Shown here: positions 33,508 to 42,127 of the stretch, piece after piece
Numbering within the stretch: position 1 is the first letter of the stretch
Layout: the number at the start of each line of letters is the position of its first letter
Source of the DNA: Streptosporangium sp. NBC_01495
GTDB taxonomy: Bacteria > Actinomycetota > Actinomycetes > Streptosporangiales > Streptosporangiaceae
Reading direction: 5' to 3'
Length of the DNA: 64,000 nucleotides
Assembly (NCBI RefSeq): GCF_036250735.1
Contig: NZ_CP109430.1
Coordinates: 2,666,001 to 2,730,000, forward strand
The notes under the pieces: generated by a model
What the model saw: the letters and a program-made list of their open reading frames with translations, nothing else
Told to the model about the DNA's origin: nothing
Database searches by the model: none
Program-made: the position numbers and the translations under genes

Positions 33508-34422
33508 GCGGAAGACCCAGTACGACCAGGCCTGGTAGCCGAGCACGAACGGCAGCGCGATCAGGCCGATCCAGGTCAGCACGCCCAGCGTGTACGGGCC
33601 GGAGGCGGCCTCGGCGACGGTGAGGCCGGGGAACGGGGACGGCCACAGGGCGCCGAACAGGGCGGCGCCGCCCAGCGCGATGGACGAGGCCGTGGCGGCG
33701 AAGGCCCAGCCGTCCCGGCCGCGCCAGGTCAGCGCGATCCCGGCGGCCAGGGCCGCCATCGAGGCGAGCGCACCCGCCCACAGCCACGGGACCGCCGACC
33801 AGGCGCCGATCGCCGTACCCGCGACGGGAATGTGCGACAGCGCCGCCACCGCGGCGGGCAGCGCCACCGCGGAGGCGATCATCGCGGCGCGCCGGGCGCG
33901 GGAGCGCACCGGCCCGGTGGTCTTGAGCGCGACGAACACCGCCCCGTGCAGCACGCACACCGAGAGCGAGAACACCCCGCCGACCAGGGCGGCCGTCGCG
34001 CTGCTCCGCAGCAGGTCGGCGAAGATCGCGCCCCACAGGAACGCGGGCAGGGCGCTGCCGACCAGCACGCCCAGGTCGCACCAGGCGCGGTCGGAGGCGT
34101 GCCGGACCTTGCCGCGCCACTCCAGGCCGACGCCGCGCACGATCAGCCCGACGAGGACCAGCACGATCGGCAGGTAGAACTCGCTGAGCAGCCCGGCGTA
34201 CCAGGCGGGGAAGGCGGCGAACATCGCGCCGACCGCGGTGATCAGCCAGACCTCGTTGCCGTCCCAGACCGGGCCGATCGTGCCCAGGACCTGCTTGCGT
34301 TCGGCCTCGTTCCTGGCCAGCGCCGGTGCCAGCATGCCCACGCCGAAGTCGAAGCCCTCCAGCACGAAGTAGCCGGTCCACAGGAACGCGATGACCGCGA
34401 ACCAGAAGGTGGTGAGTTCCAT
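33481..34422 (-). CDS. cydB: Cytochrome bd ubiquinol oxidase subunit II
   Basis: The 313-aa, roughly eight-helix subunit II partners CydA in the high-affinity quinol oxidase of the cytoplasmic membrane. Conserved features seen are TGYFVLEGFDFGVGML and GPVWDGNEVWLI, which includes the W-D-G-N-E-V-W signature. It starts 11 bp after cydA. No cydCD transporter genes follow; the next sequence is a duplicated gene tail and a convergent gene. Its length is slightly below the usual 330-380 residues, as in other actinobacterial versions. Confidence 0.95.
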   Translation of the reverse strand: MELTTFWFAVIAFLWTGYFVLEGFDFGVGMLAPALARNEAERKQVLGTIGPVWDGNEVWLITAVGAMFAAFPAWYAGLLSEFYLPIVLVLVGLIVRGVGLEWRGKVRHASDRAWCDLGVLVGSALPAFLWGAIFADLLRSSATAALVGGVFSLSVCVLHGAVFVALKTTGPVRSRARRAAMIASAVALPAAVAALSHIPVAGTAIGAWSAVPWLWAGALASMAALAAGIALTWRGRDGWAFAATASSIALGGAALFGALWPSPFPGLTVAEAASGPYTLGVLTWIGLIALPFVLGYQAWSYWVFRKRLVAEVS

Positions 34423-34433
34423 CGTCGTCGCCT

Positions 34434-35894
34434 TCAGTACATGAGGGTCGGCTGGAGCCGGGCGTCCGCGCTCTCGTCGTCACCGCGGGAGGGCGGCGTG
34501 AGGGGAGCGGCGGGGGCGACGGGCTCGGGGCCCGCCTTGACGTGGCGGGTGAGCAGTATCGCCTCGGCCAGCGCGAGCGCGCCGTACAGCGCCGTGAAGA
34601 CCGCCAGCGAGACGGCCACCTCGGCCAGGCTGACGCCCGGCGAGACGCTCGCGGCCGTGAGCAGCTCGCCCTGGACGGTCCACGGCTGGCGGCCGATCTC
34701 GCTGAGCAGCCAGCCTGCGATCATCGCGATGGTCGGCAGCGGCAGCGCGAGCAGGCAGATCCGGGCGAACCAGGCGGGGATCTCTCTCGGGGTGCGGGCG
34801 GTCACGGGGGCGCCGCGGCGCCTCCGGCGGGTCAGCCAGAGGCCGAGCACCGACAGGCCCACCGTGGACAGGCCGAAGACGATCATTACGCGGAAGGACC
34901 AGAAGACCACCGGAAGGTTGGGCCGGTAGTCGCCGGGGCCGAACCGCTCCTCGTACCGCGCCTGCAGGTCCTCGGTGCCCTGGATGACGGCGTTCGGGTC
35001 GTCGGTGGCCAGGAAGCTGAGCAGCATGGGGATCTCCAGCCCCGGGACGGGCGAGAACGGCGCGCCGGCGGTGTCATGCCGGAGCCCCTCGGCCGAGGCG
35101 AGCTTCATGGGCTGCTGCTCGTACAGCAGCTTGGCCGACATGTCGCCGCTGCCCGCGACCAGGGCCCCGGCGATCGCCGTCATCAGCAGCGCGGCCCGCA
35201 TCGGGGTCCGCCAAACGCTCGCGCCGCCTCGCGGCGCCTCTGTGCTCCCGCCGGGGGCGGTGTCGGCGTGGCGCTCGCGCAGGAGGTGGTAGCCGCAGAC
35301 CGCGAGCACGAAGCCGCCCGCCACGACGAAGGCCCCCGCGACCACGTGGGGCACCTGGGCGAGCGCCGTGGAGTTGGTGAGCACCGCCCACAGGTCCGTC
35401 ATCCTGGCCCTGCCGTCGACCACCTCGTACCCGACCGGGTGCTTCATCCAGGCGTTGGCGGCGAGGATGAAGTACGCAGACAGGTTGGATCCGATGACCG
35501 CGGCCCAGATGGTGGCCAGGTGGACACGTTTCGGCAGCCTGTCCCAGCCGAAGATCCACAGGCCGATGAAGGTCGACTCCAGGAAGAACGCGAGCAGTGC
35601 CTCCAGCGCCAGCGGGGCGCCGAAGACGTCGCCCACGAAGATCGAGTACTCGCTCCAGTTCATGCCGAACTGGAACTCCTGCACGATGCCGGTCACCACG
35701 CCCATCGCGAAGTTGATCAGGAAGAGCTTCCCGAAGAACTTCGTGAGCCGCAGGTAGTGCTCCTTGCCCGTCCGGTGCCACGCGGTCTGCAGGCCGGCCA
35801 CGAAGACGCCGAGGCCGATCGTGAGGGGTACGAACAGAAAGTGGTACACGGTGGTCACCCCGAACTGCCACCGGGCCAGGTCTAGTGCGTCCAT
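34434..35894 (-). CDS. cydA: Cytochrome bd ubiquinol oxidase subunit I
   Basis: The 486-aa subunit I carries the three haems of the bd oxidase, which reduces oxygen to water with quinol as donor. Visible landmarks are His18 in VYHFLFVPL, the His in ALAQVPHVVAGAF, the Met in FWSFRVMIV and the GWLLSEIGRQPW motif. The Q-loop is of the short type. ATG 35894 is preceded by the SD GAGGGA. Three evenly spaced dyads lie 34-76 bp upstream, so expression is probably under a dedicated repressor or activator. It is the first gene of a cydAB operon. Confidence 0.96.
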   Translation of the reverse strand: MDALDLARWQFGVTTVYHFLFVPLTIGLGVFVAGLQTAWHRTGKEHYLRLTKFFGKLFLINFAMGVVTGIVQEFQFGMNWSEYSIFVGDVFGAPLALEALLAFFLESTFIGLWIFGWDRLPKRVHLATIWAAVIGSNLSAYFILAANAWMKHPVGYEVVDGRARMTDLWAVLTNSTALAQVPHVVAGAFVVAGGFVLAVCGYHLLRERHADTAPGGSTEAPRGGASVWRTPMRAALLMTAIAGALVAGSGDMSAKLLYEQQPMKLASAEGLRHDTAGAPFSPVPGLEIPMLLSFLATDDPNAVIQGTEDLQARYEERFGPGDYRPNLPVVFWSFRVMIVFGLSTVGLSVLGLWLTRRRRRGAPVTARTPREIPAWFARICLLALPLPTIAMIAGWLLSEIGRQPWTVQGELLTAASVSPGVSLAEVAVSLAVFTALYGALALAEAILLTRHVKAGPEPVAPAAPLTPPSRGDDESADARLQPTLMY

Positions 35895-35927
35895 CTTCCC
35901 TCGTGTTCCCTTCGCGGGCCTGAAGCT

Positions 35928-35970
35928 CTACAGCTTGTAGTTCTACTTCTAGTAGTACTACGACTTGTAG
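35928..35970 (-). promoter_or_regulatory. Three tandem CTAC-N5-GTAG dyads upstream of cydA
   Basis: CTACAGCTTGTAG (35928-35940), CTACTTCTAGTAG (35943-35955) and CTACGACTTGTAG (35958-35970) are 13-bp dyads at an exact 15-bp spacing. The second and third are bridged by the palindrome GTAGTACTAC. They lie directly upstream of the cydA ribosome site, where an operator/promoter is expected. The TGTAG/CTACA half-site resembles BlaI/MecI/CopY-family operators; the binding protein is unknown. Confidence 0.7.
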
Positions 35971-36484
35971 AGCAATGAGTGAGAGGGGCGCCGCGAGCCA
36001 CTGCGATCTTTGTCACATGGTCCGGGGGGAGACCGCACCTCTCCGCCGGACCAAGATCGTCTCTGTCGGCTCGCGACGCCGGCTCTCCCCCGCGCCCCCG
36101 GGGATCTCTCCCGGATGTCCCTTTCGGCGGGGACATCCGTCCCCTCACACCGGGCGCCCCCCGCGCCCGCCTCCCCCCGGGGCGTGACTCCATGGTGGGC
36201 CGGGCGCTCCCTGCGGGGCGTCCGCCTCCGGGGTGATTTCCGGGTACGCCGGGCGGCGGACCCGCCGTCGCGCTGCCCGCGACCCCGGTGGATCCGCACC
36301 ACCCCGATGAGGCCACGGCCACGGCCGCGACCGGCTCGTCCGGCTAAGTCCGGCTCGTCCGGCTACGTCCACAGCGAGAACCGGGGCCACTACTACCCGT
36401 CCAACCACCTGGCCAAGAGTCGCGGCTGGATCGCCGTCGAGTGGGACCGGGGCGACATCTACCGTTCGGAGGGGCCGGGGAAGT
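35971..36484. other. Intergenic stretch with possible gene relic
   Basis: About 510 bp upstream of cydA and downstream of the deacetylase. GTCCGGCT recurs several times at 36326-36366. From 36361 to about 36484 the plus frame reads like protein sequence (GYVHSENRGHYYPSNHLAKS then RGWIAVEWDRGDIYR), but it has no start and runs antisense into the deacetylase gene. It may be a degenerate gene end. Nothing else is supported. Confidence 0.4.
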
Positions 36485-37372
36485 TCAGCGGGTCGCCGCT
36501 TTCAGGTACGCGTCGAGGTTGCCGATCTCGAAACCCCGGCGCTTGATCTTCGCGACGAGGATCCGGAAGTCGCGTGCGAGGTTCGGGCGGAAGTGCAGCA
36601 GCAGGATGTCGCCGGGGCGAAGCTTCTTGTCGGGCACCTGGTAGGCGATCTTCCCGCCCGGCTGCACGGTCGCGGTCCAGAGCAGGAGCGCGTCGATGCC
36701 GCAGGCCTTGGCGGCCCTGCGGGTCAGGGTGTTGTGGTTGCCGAACGGCGGCCGGAACAGGGTGGGCGCGGTGCCGGTGTGCCTGCGGATCAGCTTGGAG
36801 ACGCCGCAGATCTCGGTCTTCTGGCCCTCGTAGCCGAGTGCCGGGAGGTTCGGGTGGGTCAGCGTGTGGTTCTCGATCGTCGCTCCCGCGTCGCGCAGCT
36901 CGCGCACGTACCCCCACTTGCCCGCACCGAGGAACCTGCCGCCCTGAGCAGTCGGGTCGGCCGTGCCCCTGGCCTCCACGGCGTCGCGGGTGACGAAGGC
37001 CGCCACCGGGATACGCCGGTCGCGGACCTGCGCCACGAAGCCGGGATCCTGCTCCCAGCCGTCGTCGATGGTGAGGAAGACGACCTTCCGCCGGGTGGGA
37101 ATGGAGCTGATCACCGGAGGCAGGCCGTCGCCGGGGCGGGGGAGCCTGCCCACCTCACCCGGCCTGGGCGTCACCCCGGGCGGCCCGGCGGGTCTCGCCG
37201 CCCGGTCGTCGGCGCCGGAGGGGGCCTTCGACGCCCGGGAGGCGCCCGGCGCGGAGGTGGCGCCGGTGGCGCTGTCCTCGGTTCCACCGTCGAGACCTGT
37301 GGCGCACCCGGTGCTCACCGCCAGGGCCGTCGCCGCCGTCGCACTGATCGTCCAGTATGTCCCCGATGCCAT
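36485..37372 (-). CDS. Polysaccharide deacetylase (NodB-homology), secreted/lipoprotein-like
   Basis: The roughly 295-aa protein has an N-terminal hydrophobic signal ending in LAVSTGC (lipobox-like cysteine near residue 23), an Ala/Pro/Ser-rich linker and a NodB deacetylase domain. The domain shows the Asp pair in TIDDGWE, the zinc His pair in ENHTLTHPN and the RPPFG motif. It should remove N-acetyl groups from a cell-wall or extracellular glycan. ATG 37372 is chosen as it starts directly at the signal peptide with AGGA upstream; the frame is open to 37513. Confidence 0.9.
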   Translation of the reverse strand: MASGTYWTISATAATALAVSTGCATGLDGGTEDSATGATSAPGASRASKAPSGADDRAARPAGPPGVTPRPGEVGRLPRPGDGLPPVISSIPTRRKVVFLTIDDGWEQDPGFVAQVRDRRIPVAAFVTRDAVEARGTADPTAQGGRFLGAGKWGYVRELRDAGATIENHTLTHPNLPALGYEGQKTEICGVSKLIRRHTGTAPTLFRPPFGNHNTLTRRAAKACGIDALLLWTATVQPGGKIAYQVPDKKLRPGDILLLHFRPNLARDFRILVAKIKRRGFEIGNLDAYLKAATR

Positions 37373-37648
37373 GGATGACCATCCTGCCAGCAGCCGGGAG
37401 TCCGACCTAGCGGGTCCGAAGGGGGTGAAGGGTCGGAAGGCGGTTGCTCCAGTGGCTATTTTGTGATCATCCGTAAATCCACGCATCTGCCGGGGTAGGG
37501 TCAGCACTACCACAAGCTGGGGTGGGAGCGGGGGTTTGCGATCACGGCGACCACGGAATCCTGGGATGGTCGTCTTGCTTGACGCCGATCTGTGGCGTTC
37601 CTCGCTGACGTAATCATGTCAAGTGATCCGGCCCACCTGAGGAGAATC

Positions 37649-38716
37649 GTGACCAACTCAACCGCGATCGATGACGCGGATCTTCCCGCTGCCCCAGGAA
37701 ACGGGGAGCGGGGCAGTGACTTCGCCCGCCTGTCGCGTCGGATCGCCCAGGCGGGGCTGCTCGACCGGCGCCCCGGTTACTACGCCGCGCGGCTCAGCCT
37801 GGTCGCGGCCGCCTTCGTCGGCGGCTGGGCCGCCTTCTTCGCCCTCGGTGACTCGTGGTACCAGCTGCTGGTGGCGCTCTTCCTCGCGGTGGTGTTCGCC
37901 CAGATCGGGCTCGTCGCCCATGATCTGGCCCACCGCCAGGTCTTCCGCTCCCGCCGCTCCAGCGAGATCGCCGGGCTGGTGGCCGGAAACGTCGCCATCG
38001 GCATGAGTTACGGCTGGTGGATGGACAAGCACACCCGCCACCACGCCAACCCCAACCACGAGGACCACGACCCCGACGTCAACCCCGACTTCCTGGTCTG
38101 GTCGCCCGAGCAGGCCGCCAAGAGCAAGGGGCTGCCCAGGTTCGTGGGCCGCTGGCAAGCGTTCCTGTTCTTCCCGCTGCTCACGTTCGAGGGGTTCAAC
38201 CTTCACGTGGCCAGCGTCCGGGCGCTGCTGCGCCCGACGATGAAGCACCGGGCCGTGGAGGCCGCGCTGCTGGTCGTGCACGTCGTCCTGTACGTGGGCG
38301 CGCTGTTCGCGGTGCTGTCGCCCGTCAAGGCCGTGGTCTTCCTCCTCCTGCACCAGGCGATCTTCGGCGTCTACCTGGGCTGCACCTTCGCCCCCAACCA
38401 CAAGGGCATGCCGATGTTCAGGGGTGAGGACAAGCTCGACTTCCTCCGGCGCCAGGTGCTGACCTCGCGCAACGTGCGCGGCGGCGTGGTCCTCGACGTC
38501 GTGCTCGGCGGCCTCAACTACCAGATCGAGCACCACCTCTTCCCGAGCATGCCGATGCCCAACCTGCGCCGCGCCCAGCCGATCGTCCGGGCGTACTGCG
38601 AGGAGCTGGGGGTCGACTACCTGGAGTCCGGGGTCGTCAGCTCGTACGCGCAGGCGCTGCGGCACCTGTACGACGTGGGCGCGTCCCTGCGGTCGAAGAG
38701 TCCCGTGGCCGGTTAG
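37649..38716 (+). CDS. Membrane fatty-acid desaturase
   Basis: The 355-aa acyl-lipid/acyl-CoA desaturase has all three histidine boxes: HDLAH, HTRHH and the C-terminal QIEHH in NYQIEHHLFPSMP. Four hydrophobic segments are present. It introduces a double bond into membrane acyl chains with oxygen and a reductase partner, helping adjust membrane fluidity. GTG 37649 has GAGGAG 4 nt upstream and is preferred to ATG 37616. No ferredoxin or reductase gene adjoins it. Confidence 0.95.
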   Translation: MTNSTAIDDADLPAAPGNGERGSDFARLSRRIAQAGLLDRRPGYYAARLSLVAAAFVGGWAAFFALGDSWYQLLVALFLAVVFAQIGLVAHDLAHRQVFRSRRSSEIAGLVAGNVAIGMSYGWWMDKHTRHHANPNHEDHDPDVNPDFLVWSPEQAAKSKGLPRFVGRWQAFLFFPLLTFEGFNLHVASVRALLRPTMKHRAVEAALLVVHVVLYVGALFAVLSPVKAVVFLLLHQAIFGVYLGCTFAPNHKGMPMFRGEDKLDFLRRQVLTSRNVRGGVVLDVVLGGLNYQIEHHLFPSMPMPNLRRAQPIVRAYCEELGVDYLESGVVSSYAQALRHLYDVGASLRSKSPVAG

Positions 38717-38872
38717 CCTGTGTCCCGCCCGTCCCGCCCGTCCCGCGCGGCATTCCGCGTCCCGTGGCCGCCGAGGCCCGGGGTGCTGAGGCAGCACTGA
38801 CAAGGGCGGGTCGCGGCGGCGGGCAGATGTTGCTGTTATCCGCCCGCCCGGCGATTGCCTAGGGTGCTTGGT

Positions 38873-39619
38873 GTGAAGCTCGCAGGCAGTGCCGTACTCG
38901 GCATCGACAGAGATCGTGTGTGGTCAGCGCTCCAGAACCCGGCCGTGCTCGTACGCACGATCCCGGGGTGCGAGCGCCTGGAGGAGACGGGGCCGGACAC
39001 CTACCGGATGACCGTCACCGCGGGGGTGGCCTCCATCAAGGGCGTCTACCAGGGCGAGGTCGCCCTCTCGGAGCCCGAGGCGCCGGAACGGTTCGTGCTC
39101 AGGGCCCGAGGCCAGGGCGCTCCCGGAACCGTGGACGCCACCGTGGAGATCCGCCTCAGCGAGGTCGAGGGCGGCACCCGGATCGACTACGACGCCGAGG
39201 CCGTGATCGGCGGCATGATCGGCGGGGTCGGCCAGCGCATGCTGGGTTCCGTCGCGAGGAAGACGGCGGGGGAGTTCTTCTCCGCCGTGGAGAGCCACCT
39301 CGTCTCCGGGGGGATTCCCGCCGCTCCCGCTCTCGCCGACGGTGCTCTCGCCCGGATCGCGCCGGGCGGAGGTCCGTCGCCCGGCGCGCCCGTGGCACCC
39401 GCCGTGTCCGCCCCGCTCGCCGCGGCGGGATCGCCTGTCGCGGCGAGCGGGGCCGGACCCGCGCACGTCTTCGAGCGCCCGGCCCCGGCCCCGGCCAAGC
39501 AGGCCAGGCCCGGGGTCCCCGCCTGGTCACTCCTCGCCGCGTTCGGGATGGGCGCGGGCGTCGCGCTCGGCAGCGCGGTGATCGGCTGGCTGCTCGGCCG
39601 TACCGGCAGGAAGCGGTAA
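38873..39619 (+). CDS. CoxG-like SRPBCC protein with C-terminal membrane helix
   Basis: The 248-aa protein has a CoxG/SRPBCC domain (residues 1-145: LAGSAVLGIDRDRVWSAL, VLVRTIPGCERLEE, IKGVYQGEVAL, GGVGQRMLGSVARKTAGEFF), an Ala/Pro-rich linker and a terminal helix (SLLAAFGMGAGVALGSAVIG). In CO dehydrogenase clusters CoxG anchors the enzyme to the membrane. Here it stands alone, 27 kb from the xanthine dehydrogenase genes, so it might serve that or another molybdenum hydroxylase. GTG 38873 is chosen at the family N-terminus; the SD is weak. Confidence 0.85.
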   Translation: MKLAGSAVLGIDRDRVWSALQNPAVLVRTIPGCERLEETGPDTYRMTVTAGVASIKGVYQGEVALSEPEAPERFVLRARGQGAPGTVDATVEIRLSEVEGGTRIDYDAEAVIGGMIGGVGQRMLGSVARKTAGEFFSAVESHLVSGGIPAAPALADGALARIAPGGGPSPGAPVAPAVSAPLAAAGSPVAASGAGPAHVFERPAPAPAKQARPGVPAWSLLAAFGMGAGVALGSAVIGWLLGRTGRKR

Positions 39620-39856
39620 CCGCGCGGGCCGTTCCGCGCGGCGGCTCCGGCCTGCCGGCCAGGTGGCTACGGCACCCCCACTGGGCGATCGCCGGGACCC
39701 AGCTGCTCATCGCCGTCCACCAGGTGGTGACGGCGGCGATGGCCGCATGCACGGCGGGAAGGGCGGCGAGTCTCGCCGAGTCGCCGGGGGACGACGGTAC
39801 GGCCGTAGCGCCCGGCGACGCTCGCGCCTAAGGATCTCCCGGCGTACCGTGTCGGT

Positions 39857-40756
39857 ATGCGTGATGCACGTGCGGAGGATGCAAGGACCGAGGCCAGACG
39901 ACTGATCCGTGACCTTCTGGGCGAGGAGCGGCCGGACGCCGCCCTGTTGCTGAGCGAGGCGAGGGCTGCGCTGGGCGCCGACCGCGTCGCGCGTTCCGTC
40001 GAGCTCATCCGCGGCGCCCCCCTCACTCGCAGATCCACCGAACTCGCCGCGCTGGCCGGTCTGCTGGTCGGCACCCGCGAACTCGGCGAGGAGTGGTGGC
40101 GCTGGGAGCGCGGCGACAAGCTGCCCGCGCCCGAGGAGGTGCTCCGGACCTCCACGGCGATCGAACCGTGGACCGACCTGACCGTCCTGGAGATGCTCGC
40201 CGCCTGGATCGCCGACGACGCGGCCGACGAGACCTGGGGCCGTCCGTCCGCCGTCACCGACCTCAACTCCTGGCAGGCCGAGGACCGGGTCGAGCTGCCC
40301 GAGGACGCGCACCCCGGCCAGCGGATCGTGGTCTCCTTCGACGCGGGCGGCCGCCTCGACGCGGTGGTCCTGCGCCGCCCCGACAACGAGCTCGGCTCCA
40401 ACCTCGACTTCGACTCCCTCCGCTACTCCCGCCCCGCCGAGGCCCAGTGGAGCTGGGGCGTCGCCGCCGGGCTCGGCCCCCACCGGCTGGACGAGCACCC
40501 CGACCCGTACGCGCAGCCGGTCGACGCCGAGGCCGCCGCGACCCTGCACGCCTGGGCGCTGCGCCACGGCGCCTCCGCCGAGCAGGCCGGTGAGGTGTGG
40601 CGCGACAAGGGCGACGTCGTCGCCTCCATCGAGCGGATCGACTGGATGTGGCGTAGCGGCGAGTGGTTCGCCTGGTGGCGCGGGGTGTCCGCCCTGGTCG
40701 ACGGCGAGCCGGAGCAGCTGGCCGCCCGCCTGGAGGAGATCGTCTCCGTCCCCTAG
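39857..40756 (+). CDS. Hypothetical cytosolic protein
   Basis: The 299-aa acidic protein has no recognised domain. It is rich in Trp (for example WWRWERGD, IDWMWRSGEWFAWWRGV) and has a helical N-terminus. No signal peptide or membrane helix is present. The codon bias is typical of neighbours and the frame is clean over 900 bp, so it is real. It appears monocistronic, downstream of the coxG-like gene on the same strand. Confidence 0.75.
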   Translation: MRDARAEDARTEARRLIRDLLGEERPDAALLLSEARAALGADRVARSVELIRGAPLTRRSTELAALAGLLVGTRELGEEWWRWERGDKLPAPEEVLRTSTAIEPWTDLTVLEMLAAWIADDAADETWGRPSAVTDLNSWQAEDRVELPEDAHPGQRIVVSFDAGGRLDAVVLRRPDNELGSNLDFDSLRYSRPAEAQWSWGVAAGLGPHRLDEHPDPYAQPVDAEAAATLHAWALRHGASAEQAGEVWRDKGDVVASIERIDWMWRSGEWFAWWRGVSALVDGEPEQLAARLEEIVSVP

Positions 40757-40955
40757 CGCGGGGCGGGAGGGCCGAGCGGTAGAGCGGACCGGCAGTGCAG
40801 GGCGGAGCTGTGGAGCGGACCGGCAGGGGGACCGGCAAGGCGGAGCGGTAGAGCAGACCGGTAGGGCGGGGCCGGCGGCGTGGACCGTGGTTTCCCCGGC
40901 CCCCGTGGGGGACCCCTGCCCCGGTGGGGGGAAGGCGCCCGTCCTGGCGCGGGCG
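40757..40955. repeat. Imperfect short repeats between hypothetical gene and MBL gene
   Basis: The convergent gap at 40775-40870 contains repeated units of the type GAGCGGACCGGCAG and GCGGAGCGGTAGAGC, four to five imperfect copies. No gene is present. It may be slippage-prone low-complexity DNA. Confidence 0.5.
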
Positions 40956-41930
40956 TCAGCCGAAGGTGTGCGGCGTCAGATAGTCCGGGATCACGACCTT
41001 CGTCTCGGGACTGACCCTGCGCACCGCCGCGACGAGCTCGGCGAGGCTCTTCCTCGACTTCTCGTCGGCCTGCGGCGGGTTCTGAAGTGCCCCCTCGAAA
41101 CTGTCCCAGTGCACCGGTACGACCACGCGCGGCATGTCCAGGGCCCGCAGGAGGCGCGACACGTAGTCGTACGTGGACGACGAGGAGGTGGTGGGAATCA
41201 TCGCGACGTCCGGGGCGAGACCGGTGAGGTTACGCTCGACGAAGTCGCTGCCGCCCATGAAGAAAACCGACGGGCCGCCCTTGACCGTCACCTGGAACGC
41301 CAGGGTGTCGCCCTCGGGCAACTCGGAGATCTTCTTCGGCTTGTGTTTCGGCCTGGTCAGCCGGACGCCGGGGAAGAGCATGGAGTAGTTGGCGTTGCGG
41401 CTGTGCAGCGACGCCACCACCTCGACGACGTAGTCGCCGAAGTCCAGGACCTCCCCGCCCTTCACCGGGCTGAGCAGGTTGTCCTTCACGTCGAGCGCCA
41501 GTGCCAGGTTGCACGTGGTGGCGGTGCCGACCACCCGCGCCCCGGTCGATGTCGCGATGTGCGGGACGTCGTTGAAGTGGTCCCAGTGCGCGTGCGTCAC
41601 CAGCACCACCTTCGGCGTGCCCGTGTGCCTGCCGACCGCCTCGGCGTTGACCTCAAGCCGTGTGTCGGGATTGAAGGCGCCATCCGCCATACCGGTGTCG
41701 AACCGCGTCACGTACGGGTCGACGAGGAGCGTCGACGACCCCGCGTCCACGCGCCAGCCCGACGTGCCGAGCCAGCGGAACGTCGCGGCGGTCTTCGTCC
41801 TGCCCGGACCGCCCGGACGCGGTGTCGCGGCCCCGGTGGGGGACGGGGACAGGAGGCTCCCGGCAATCGGCGCCAGCGCGGCCCCCACCGTCGCGGTGCG
41901 CAGGAAACCCCTTCGATCGAATTTGGACAT
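40956..41930 (-). CDS. Tat-exported metallo-beta-lactamase-fold hydrolase
   Basis: The 324-aa protein begins with a twin-arginine signal (DRRGFLRTATVGAALAPIAG) and a short linker, then an MBL-fold domain with the metal motif HAHWDHFND, an aspartate in LLVDPYVTRFD and a later histidine in VVPVHWDSFEG. It resembles UlaG-like MBL hydrolases that act outside the cytoplasm on unknown phosphodiester or lactone substrates. It is monocistronic by spacing. Confidence 0.9.
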   Translation of the reverse strand: MSKFDRRGFLRTATVGAALAPIAGSLLSPSPTGAATPRPGGPGRTKTAATFRWLGTSGWRVDAGSSTLLVDPYVTRFDTGMADGAFNPDTRLEVNAEAVGRHTGTPKVVLVTHAHWDHFNDVPHIATSTGARVVGTATTCNLALALDVKDNLLSPVKGGEVLDFGDYVVEVVASLHSRNANYSMLFPGVRLTRPKHKPKKISELPEGDTLAFQVTVKGGPSVFFMGGSDFVERNLTGLAPDVAMIPTTSSSSTYDYVSRLLRALDMPRVVVPVHWDSFEGALQNPPQADEKSRKSLAELVAAVRRVSPETKVVIPDYLTPHTFG

Positions 41931-42127
41931 GTCTCCCCTTCGGTGCGTATGAACGTACGGTCGTCACCCGAGTACTCCGGTGACGACCGCCGGCCGAGTG
42001 TGGCCCGATGAGGACCCAACCATCGCCGGACCGGCCACGTCCAAGATCCGCGACCGTCGCCTCCCATAGGCGAACGCGTATCAGAGCAGCTGAAGCGGGA
42101 CGCGAGCGGCACGCGGGGCGGCGGAAC

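Noticed and set aside
38873-39619. Assigning the SRPBCC protein as a true CO dehydrogenase CoxG
   Set aside because: The only molybdenum hydroxylase in the window lacks the CO dehydrogenase active-site loop and is 27 kb away, so only the family name is justified.
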